Of a stretch of DNA of 64,000 bases, positions 58,001 to 64,000 are shown in pieces. Each line of letters opens with the position of its first letter. The first letter of the stretch is position 1. Both the position numbers and the translations under genes were made by a program. The notes under the pieces were generated by a model that was given only the letters and a program-made list of their open reading frames with translations, had not been told where the DNA came from and searched no databases. Source of the stretch: Strix aluco (taxonomy: Eukaryota > Chordata > Aves > Strigiformes > Strigidae). The stretch is from positions 3,720,001-3,784,000 of the forward strand of contig NC_133958.1 in NCBI RefSeq assembly GCF_031877795.1. The letters run 5' to 3'.

Positions 58001-60522
58001 AAGGAAAGGCAGGGTAAGAAGTATGTTTCACTGAAGATTCTGCACACATAGTTTTTCTATTGGTCACAGATAAATGACTGTCTCCCAGCATGTATTTAGA
58101 TGTCTGTTACACATCAGTAGTAAAAGGTGGTGAAAATTCCCAGAGAAGATTTGTTGTAAAATACAGAGATTTTCATTAAAACAGTCATTTAGGAAACGGA
58201 CTTTATAAGGAGTATGCACCTGAGAGTCAAAGGCTCCTTCATTTACCACAGAAAGGTATTCCGGCATCCAGTGGCTGAAATTTAAACTTCGGTCCAAAGT
58301 AAGATGTAAATTAAAGGCTGTAACAGCTGAATCAAGTGGGAGGTCCAGCACAAGTCCATACACCGAAATCTTTGCAAGGATATATGTGTCCTTCTGTGAC
58401 TTAAATTATATACCTTAACTGTAACAACTTAACCAGCTGTAGGACTCACTATTCTTCCCTTTCATTATATACACCAGAATAAGCACTTACAGTATTTTCT
58501 GGCCTTAAAATTAATGAATCTGTCTTTAGACAACAAACTGCAAGTTAAACAAACTACCAATGAAAAAAAAAAGTCTTTCTAAACAAACACCACAATCTTA
58601 TCAGAAAAGTGTTAGGAAACAGTGTAAAATAGAAGATGCTAGTTTCCATACTCTCAATTTTCTGGCAGCAGCTCAGAAAGTTAAGTCATGTTTACTTTCC
58701 TTGATGGAAAACCACCACTCGCTCTCCCCCTAATGTCAAGACTAATCATGCTTTAAGTACTGCAAGCACAAGTCTGGCGGAGTCAGCTGCGCTCAGCCAA
58801 GCTGACATACAGCGCAGGACACAAAGAGTGATGTAATGAAACGGAAATTAATTTAGCTTTTTCTTTTTTATGTGGATGCTTCATGCAGCACAAGATTTTT
58901 CCAGTTTCTTAAGGTTTTTGTTTTGTTTTTAAAGTGATGATTGAACTATACAGCATAGTTCAAGAGTCCTAGCATTTTATTTCATTTTCAAGACCCAAAA
59001 CACAAAGGAGTCTTCATATATAACTAAGTACAAGGCAAAGAACCTACAAACACTTGCACAGAACCAGGATTTCATTTTTAGATAGAATTTTTACATGTAT
59101 GCAAACACACAAATGTATAAATAACATTTTTATATAGAACTTTTTCATAAAACACAGAATTCAAAGGAAATTCTGATCTTTTCATATGTATACAGTTAAG
59201 TTTAAAAACAGAGTGTACGTAGGACTCAATATCCCCCGTCAGCCTCAAACTTAGCTAAATCTCTAGGTGCACTGGAGTTAAGGAAAGGCAGAAGGTAACT
59301 TTCCCAGATGTAACAGGAAACACAGTTCTTGGTGCCAATTACAGAGCAAAGCAAGACACCACACAGCTCGTTTGTCCAGCTACATTGCACTCAGCTGAAC
59401 AAATAAGCAATATCACTACGCTGCTCTCAATTAAGCCTGCAAATAAATCCCTTCTCTTCAGTCTTTACTTGAACACTCTTGTCCTAGAATGAGGAGAAAC
59501 TTGAAGACAGTTCTCAAACTCCATCAAAATGTGATTTATACCAGAATAATCTTAGCGCAAAGATACTGCTGCTTTAAGCAATATTATCTTGGAGTTACTC
59601 TTTTGCAGAACATTGCATTACAACTAAAAAAGTTTTACAGTTTCACACAATTTTTTTTTCCTGCAACACCTACTAAATAAATGTGTATATCTCAGTTGGC
59701 TGCAGAGAAACAATCTGCTCAAAACCACCCAAACCCTCCTCTCCAAAGCTGTTTCAAAGTAATAGTAATTGAAAACTTCCAAGCCCAAGTTTCACTGTAA
59801 GTCCCAGACATCTAAACTGTCTGAAAGTAGGATTTACAATTTTATCTATCCAATGCCTCTGAAAAAATAAATTCAATTTTCACAAAGTTGGGTATTTTTA
59901 CATTAAAAACATGGAAAAGAATCACTAGGTAACTAAAAAGGGCAGTAACAGTATCAGAATGATGACATGTCACACTTAGACTGAACCACTCTCCACGATA
60001 CTCCTAGAAATAACGAGTGCTCTTGAATCAAGAATATGGAGGCAGATTAACAATTAGGGTTTATGTCCCTTATTCTTTAATCTGCAAATTTAACAGGATT
60101 AGGAAACAGAAGAGAAATACAAGGAGTAAGTACAATAGAGTTGACCAATCATACAAAATCTCATCAATTCTACTTTACATTTCATAGGTCACTACATTAT
60201 TTTGCTTTAAAAGTTTTCCTTGACAAGATGCTGGAGGACTTGGCGCAGGTATACAATGCTGACAGTGGAAATATTTTTATTAAGTGCTTCAGGAAAAGAA
60301 GCGGATGATCCCAAGTCACCAAAAAAACCCCAAAACCCAAGCAACCTTTCGAAAAATTATTCCAGTCTGTAAACAGCAGCTTCAATGTTCATAACCCAGA
60401 ACACAATAGTTTCATGAAACATTATACAAAGCAGTCCTGTAAAAAAAAAAAACAACCAAAAAAACCAGAAGCAAGAAAAGGCGCAGCATGAAGTAATTTC
60501 AGACAACCAGTTTTGTGAGAGC

Positions 60523-60528
60523 TTTAAT
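60523..60528 (-). terminator. BNIP3L: BNIP3L poly(A) signal ATTAAA
   Basis: On the sense strand ATTAAA is followed after about 50 bases by a U/GU-rich stretch (ggtttttttggttgttttt and more T, about 60471-60441), which is a good downstream element. Cleavage is expected near 60500-60510. This would give a 3' UTR of about 2.75 kb, in keeping with the 3-4 kb BNIP3L mRNA of mammals. Other AATAAA hexamers on the sense strand (for example about 58976-58981 and in the body of the UTR) could serve minor sites. Confidence 0.65.
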
Positions 60529-60791
60529 GGCACAAAATGTTTATAAGCTACAACTTATACATGTACTGTAAACTGTATATAATGTTACAAAGTGCTAACT
60601 AATTTATGAAGAATGCATAATCACTTTGGCTCAGTTAACTCCAATATTTCAACAAATGTCAATTAAAAAATTTGAATTTCTAACAATCTTCAGCTTTCAC
60701 TTTTTAAAACAGTAAGTAAATATGCATTTGCTGCAGTTAAGTTAGCCTGCTGCATTTTTAATGTGCGAGTTTATGCATTTTTTTCTTGATC

Positions 60792-60799
60792 TATTTACA
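60792..60799 (-). promoter_or_regulatory. BNIP3L: Pumilio recognition element in BNIP3L 3' UTR
   Basis: The + strand tattTaca gives UGUAAAUA in the transcript, the exact 8-nt consensus bound by PUM1/PUM2, about 270 nt from the predicted mRNA end. Binding is inferred from the motif. Confidence 0.45.
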
Positions 60800-61927
60800 A
60801 ATATTCTAGGCCAGTTTTCACTGAATGTAAGAAAAATGAAGCCTGCATTTTTTTTTTCCAAAACTGTAAACAGGTATAAAGCTTTTTAAACAACATTTAT
60901 CTTAACAAAACTTCAACTATCAATAGTTGAAACCCCTTTTCAAATTATACAACAATCTGTTTCTGTTCACTGTAAAACTAGAAGTTGTAGACTTTCATCC
61001 AAAGCTTATAGTAGGGTATCAATAAATACTGCATTGTATCATAGCAAGTGTTATAGTGATCATGTATCCATTCCTCATTTATAGTTTTCACAATTTTTAC
61101 TTCACGGCTCCTTCAAATATTGTAAGCTGTGTTGATGCTCTAACCACAAGCTTGTAATATTATTTATCAGATATTCTGAAGAAGAATTACCTTTTAATTT
61201 AGAAAGGGGTAAATTTTTTTTTTAAAAAAGTACTCCCTACTTAATAAAAAAAAAAAAAAAAAATCTATTTTTCCACTACTCCAATTTCCATACAAAACAA
61301 GGTGCTGTAATTAGAACTGAAAAGTGTTTCAGCCTTTCTCCCATCCCTCAGTTTTTAGGACTGTAAAATGATGTACTTGATACTATCTAAAACACCCTTC
61401 ACCACTTCCCCTTAAACCTCCCCCACCTTTGGGTGAAACCCAATATCCACGCTTGAAACAAATATGCAGCTGTAGGCAACTCAAGTGCCACTAGTATTCA
61501 CAGCTAAAAGAAAAAAAGCAGATGATTTCAAGAGAATTTTTTTGTTAGACTGCCCTTTCACCCTGAAAGCATTCTCTAACAGCATTCAGAAGTAGAGAAT
61601 AAAAATAAATACAGTTTAGCAGTGGATTTATACCTAACTTTTTTTACTTCCTGGGAGCTAAGTTCTTTTAAAACCAAATCTCAGTTGGGATTTAGCTTCT
61701 ATGCATCAACTGTTTCAAGCGATCACTGCTATATCAAATAATCAACTTTATAAAGTCTGATGCAAGCAAACAATTATAGGTAGCTGTTCTCTCCAAACTG
61801 GCTGACTATATTTTCTTATTACTTTCTACAAGTCAGCCTACTAAAGTTTTTATTTAAATGAGATTTTTGCTAGTCTTAAAATTAGCATTGGTTCCCTAAA
61901 TACTTAGTATTAAAGTCTATATCATAT

Positions 61928-61959
61928 TTTTTTTATATATTCATATATATATAAAAAAA
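61928..61959 (-). repeat. Perfect A/T inverted repeat (hairpin) in BNIP3L 3' UTR
   Basis: Arms TTTTTTTATATAT (61928-61940) and its exact reverse complement (61947-61959) flank a 6-base loop (tcatat). In RNA this is a 13-bp all-A/U stem. It may be a simple product of AT-rich low-complexity DNA. Confidence 0.85.
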
Positions 61960-63254
61960 GAGTATTCTATCCTTCAGAGTCATGCTACATGTTCTGAAAT
62001 CCAATAAAATCTATTTAAGGACATGACTGTCCCAATGCTTTGTAACAATTTGGTACTAAAGCTTCACATTTTGAAAAGAAGTGTCACTGAAGGAGGACAA
62101 GGCTTAATGTTCCCTAAGATAAAAGTTCAACAACATTAGTGAGAAGTCTATCTAACATGAGACATCACGAGTGACTTTCAGATTCCATGTATCCCCAAAA
62201 GGAGATTGTACAGTAAACAATGAGAGATAGGAATATTGAAAACTCATTTGCAGAAGACATTTCAGAGCGTTACAACTTCTGAATCCTTACGCACCTGCAA
62301 GATTGTCCCCCTTAAAGATAAGTCAAACGCTTTACTTTCTGAAACTGCCATATCATCATAATTGTAAATGGTTCCACAACAAACAGAATCATATCCTTTT
62401 ATACAGAGTCTAACTACACCTACTGCTGTTGGGTTTTTCCTTAATTTAAAACTACTTTTAAAAGGAAAATTTCACATTTAAAATTTTCCCTTAAGAAAAC
62501 AGGTAAGGAAAAGAAAAGCTTCTTCACATGCAAACAATGCGATTTTTCTAACATTTTCTAGGCATCGGACAGGTTTTCCTACAAGGAATAAGGAGCTGAC
62601 TTCATAGAAAAGACAAGATTACAACAATTACCTAATATTAAAATATGCTGATGGATTTAGTTATCCTGCTTTAAAATTTATGCAGTCTTTGCCTCCTGCA
62701 AATCAAATGGTGTTAGCCAATACAAGGGGCCAATTCCCCCAAAAGCTGATTTAAACTCTTTTTTATTGCCAGTGATTTCTTAGTTTATTTCACAAAATTC
62801 ATTTTCACTCTAATCAATAATTTTCTTCTGAAGAGACTGTTAATTTTATCACCATAATACAGTCAACAGTTATACCATGCACAACTGCAATTTAAGTCAG
62901 GTTGCACTAAGGAGGCAACAGCATCACTGAAAAAATTAAAACTTGCTGGTGGCATTTTGCATTGAGAGAAGCCCTTGCAACATATAGACAGTTGTAAACT
63001 CCGTTCAGCAACTCTGACGTGTCTTGCAGGCCAAGAGGCAGGGGAATGGGAGGAGAGAGGGAAAGAATGTGGATAGCGAAACACCTCAACAGAGTTCCAA
63101 CACAATACTGAATTCCAGAGTTAGCGAAAACCTGGATATGTAAGGAAAGGGTGAAGTCAGGGTCATGCTTAAAATGGTCTCAAGTCAAATGTACTAAATG
63201 AGACAGTAACACCTTCACAGGTCACGTGGATTCCCAGGTTTTGCACTCCATCTT

Positions 63255-63303
63255 TCAATAAGTGCTGGCTGAAGGTGTGGTCAGTCGTTTTCCAATGTAG
63301 ATG
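63255..63303 (-). CDS. BNIP3L: BNIP3L (NIX) last coding exon
   Basis: This 49-bp coding segment follows a good acceptor (actttttatttcag|C) and reads, after completing a split Gly codon (GG|C), IYIGKRLTTPSASTY then TGA. This is the C-terminus of BNIP3L: the end of the single transmembrane helix (..GIYIG) and the short C-terminal tail. The paralogue BNIP3, as I recall it, ends differently (RRLTT..STF), so KRLTTPSASTY points to BNIP3L. The protein is a BH3-like tail-anchored receptor in the outer mitochondrial membrane; its LC3-interacting motif, in earlier exons outside the window, recruits autophagosomes for mitophagy, classically in maturing red cells. Earlier exons were not found in the remaining 700 bp. 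Confidence 0.95.
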
Positions 63304-64000
63304 CTGAAATAAAAAGTATAAGGCATATCGTATTTCACAGAAATACTTCCCACTTTCCAAACAGTCCTTACACACTCAGCTATTCTAATTTGTCTTTCAA
63401 ATATGTCTGATGAGATTCTTCCAAGGACTTCACTTCTCTTCTATAACATTACTTAAAGAGCGAGATTTTCAGATGAGCCTAGAAGGACCGATGCTATCAA
63501 TGTTCAGTAAAAGTGGGTTCCCTCCAGTCCGTAGCTCATTTGAAAACCCCAGTCCAAAAGTTTGTGTGTTGTTTGTAGAGTACCTGACACGGGGGCTCTT
63601 GAACAGCCAAGCAACACTCACAGATTATTACGGTAAAACAAAGGAAGCACTGCCTATAAAAGGAGGGTTTAAAACACTGAGCATTGAGGATCTACGCAAA
63701 CGCTTACCTCTAACAAATCCAGGCAAGGTTTAATTCATCGCAGAAAGACAGACTTTGCTACAGTACAAACATCTTACAGTAAATTCTATCCTCCTAATTT
63801 ATTTGATAGTTTACAAGAATTTAAAGAGCACTTGAACTACACCCTCAGAAACACGGGGGAAGCTTAATAAGAACATATTTTGAGTACGTGTCTTTGTCCC
63901 CATCACTGAAGAACGTAAGATGGATAAACATAAAGACTTAAGCAAGATGAACGATTATGTTGGATTACGCAGGCAATGAAAATATTGCTGAGCAGAGCTG
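63304..64000 (-). other. BNIP3L: BNIP3L terminal intron (partial)
   Basis: This is intron sequence upstream of the last BNIP3L exon, reaching the window edge. I searched for the preceding exon (the FHFRHPKR and KVFIPSLFLSHVLALGLG region) and did not see it. A plus-strand 107-codon frame at 63410-63733 is antisense to the gene and has no recognisable domain. Confidence 0.8.

Larger units (their letters stand above)
32600..60499. other. Intergenic region between DPYSL2 and BNIP3L
   Basis: This is about 28 kb with no recognised protein gene or RNA gene. Composition is mostly AT-leaning with a GC-richer patch at about 40458-40937. Eroded MIR-like SINEs lie near 40018, 42400, 43310 and 54691; a 22-bp tandem repeat is at 39675; a T(18) tract is at 57983-58000; an 18-bp octamer palindrome is at 54999. 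The longest open frames (174 codons at 33419-33943 minus, 159 at 40458-40937 minus, 151 at 39270-39725 plus) have no recognisable motif. Unannotated lncRNA or distal enhancers cannot be excluded. Confidence 0.7.
60505..63254 (-). other. BNIP3L: BNIP3L 3' UTR
   Basis: This is AT-rich sequence downstream of the BNIP3L stop codon, free of recognisable exons and repeats, up to the ATTAAA signal. Visible elements include a Pumilio-type UGUAAAUA (complement at 60792-60799), a perfect 13-bp hairpin at 61928-61959, and U-runs from A tracts such as 61246-61263. The low-coordinate end is inferred from the poly(A) signal. Short minus-strand open frames at 62863-63105 lie inside the UTR and are not coding. 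Confidence 0.75.

Noticed and set aside
63410..63733. A 107-codon plus-strand open frame
   Set aside because: It is antisense within the BNIP3L intron with no recognisable domain; length is within chance.

Overview
The window is vertebrate nuclear DNA, most likely from a bird. The exons are short and scattered, the splice sites are canonical GT-AG, there are two CpG islands, and the only recognisable interspersed repeats are CR1 LINE fragments (about 24955-25705 and 15430-15545) plus a few eroded MIR-like SINEs. This low repeat content dominated by CR1 is typical of avian genomes. I cannot name the species.

Two genes are present, both on the minus strand, so transcription runs from high to low coordinates. 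(1) DPYSL2 (CRMP2), 5' half only: a probable non-coding first exon in a CpG island near 32.0-32.5 kb, the long-isoform (CRMP2A) coding exon at 30709-31059, the short-isoform (CRMP2B) first exon at 19222-19260 inside a second CpG island, the shared exon 2 at 15875-15963 and exon 3 at 14347-14531. The reading frame joins across every junction. Exon 4 and beyond were not found and should lie left of position 1. (2) BNIP3L (NIX), 3' end only: the last coding exon (63255-63303), a 3' UTR of about 2.75 kb and a poly(A) signal at 60523-60528. The BNIP3L to DPYSL2 order and orientation match human 8p21.2.

Layout: 1-14346 is DPYSL2 intron 3; 14347-19260 holds exons 3, 2 and 1B; 19261-20450 is the CRMP2B leader and promoter; about 20450-30708 is the long-isoform intron with the main CR1 copy; 30709-32500 is the CRMP2A exon and its upstream promoter region; about 32600-60500 is a roughly 28 kb intergenic stretch with no recognised gene; 60500-63303 is the BNIP3L 3' end; 63304-64000 is its last intron.

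DPYSL2 encodes a tubulin-binding, axon-specifying relative of dihydropyrimidinase. Its two promoters give proteins with different N-termini on a common body. BNIP3L is an outer-mitochondrial-membrane mitophagy receptor. They are neighbours, but nothing in the sequence links them in one pathway. The points most worth a second look are regulatory: long A/T homopolymers concentrated at the two DPYSL2 start regions, a UG-repeat and U-tract just before the CRMP2A splice acceptor, facing A and T tracts in the CRMP2B leader, a GGGCT repeat in its promoter/leader, and a perfect 18-bp octamer palindrome in the intergenic region. I saw no clear sign of a wholly new biological system.
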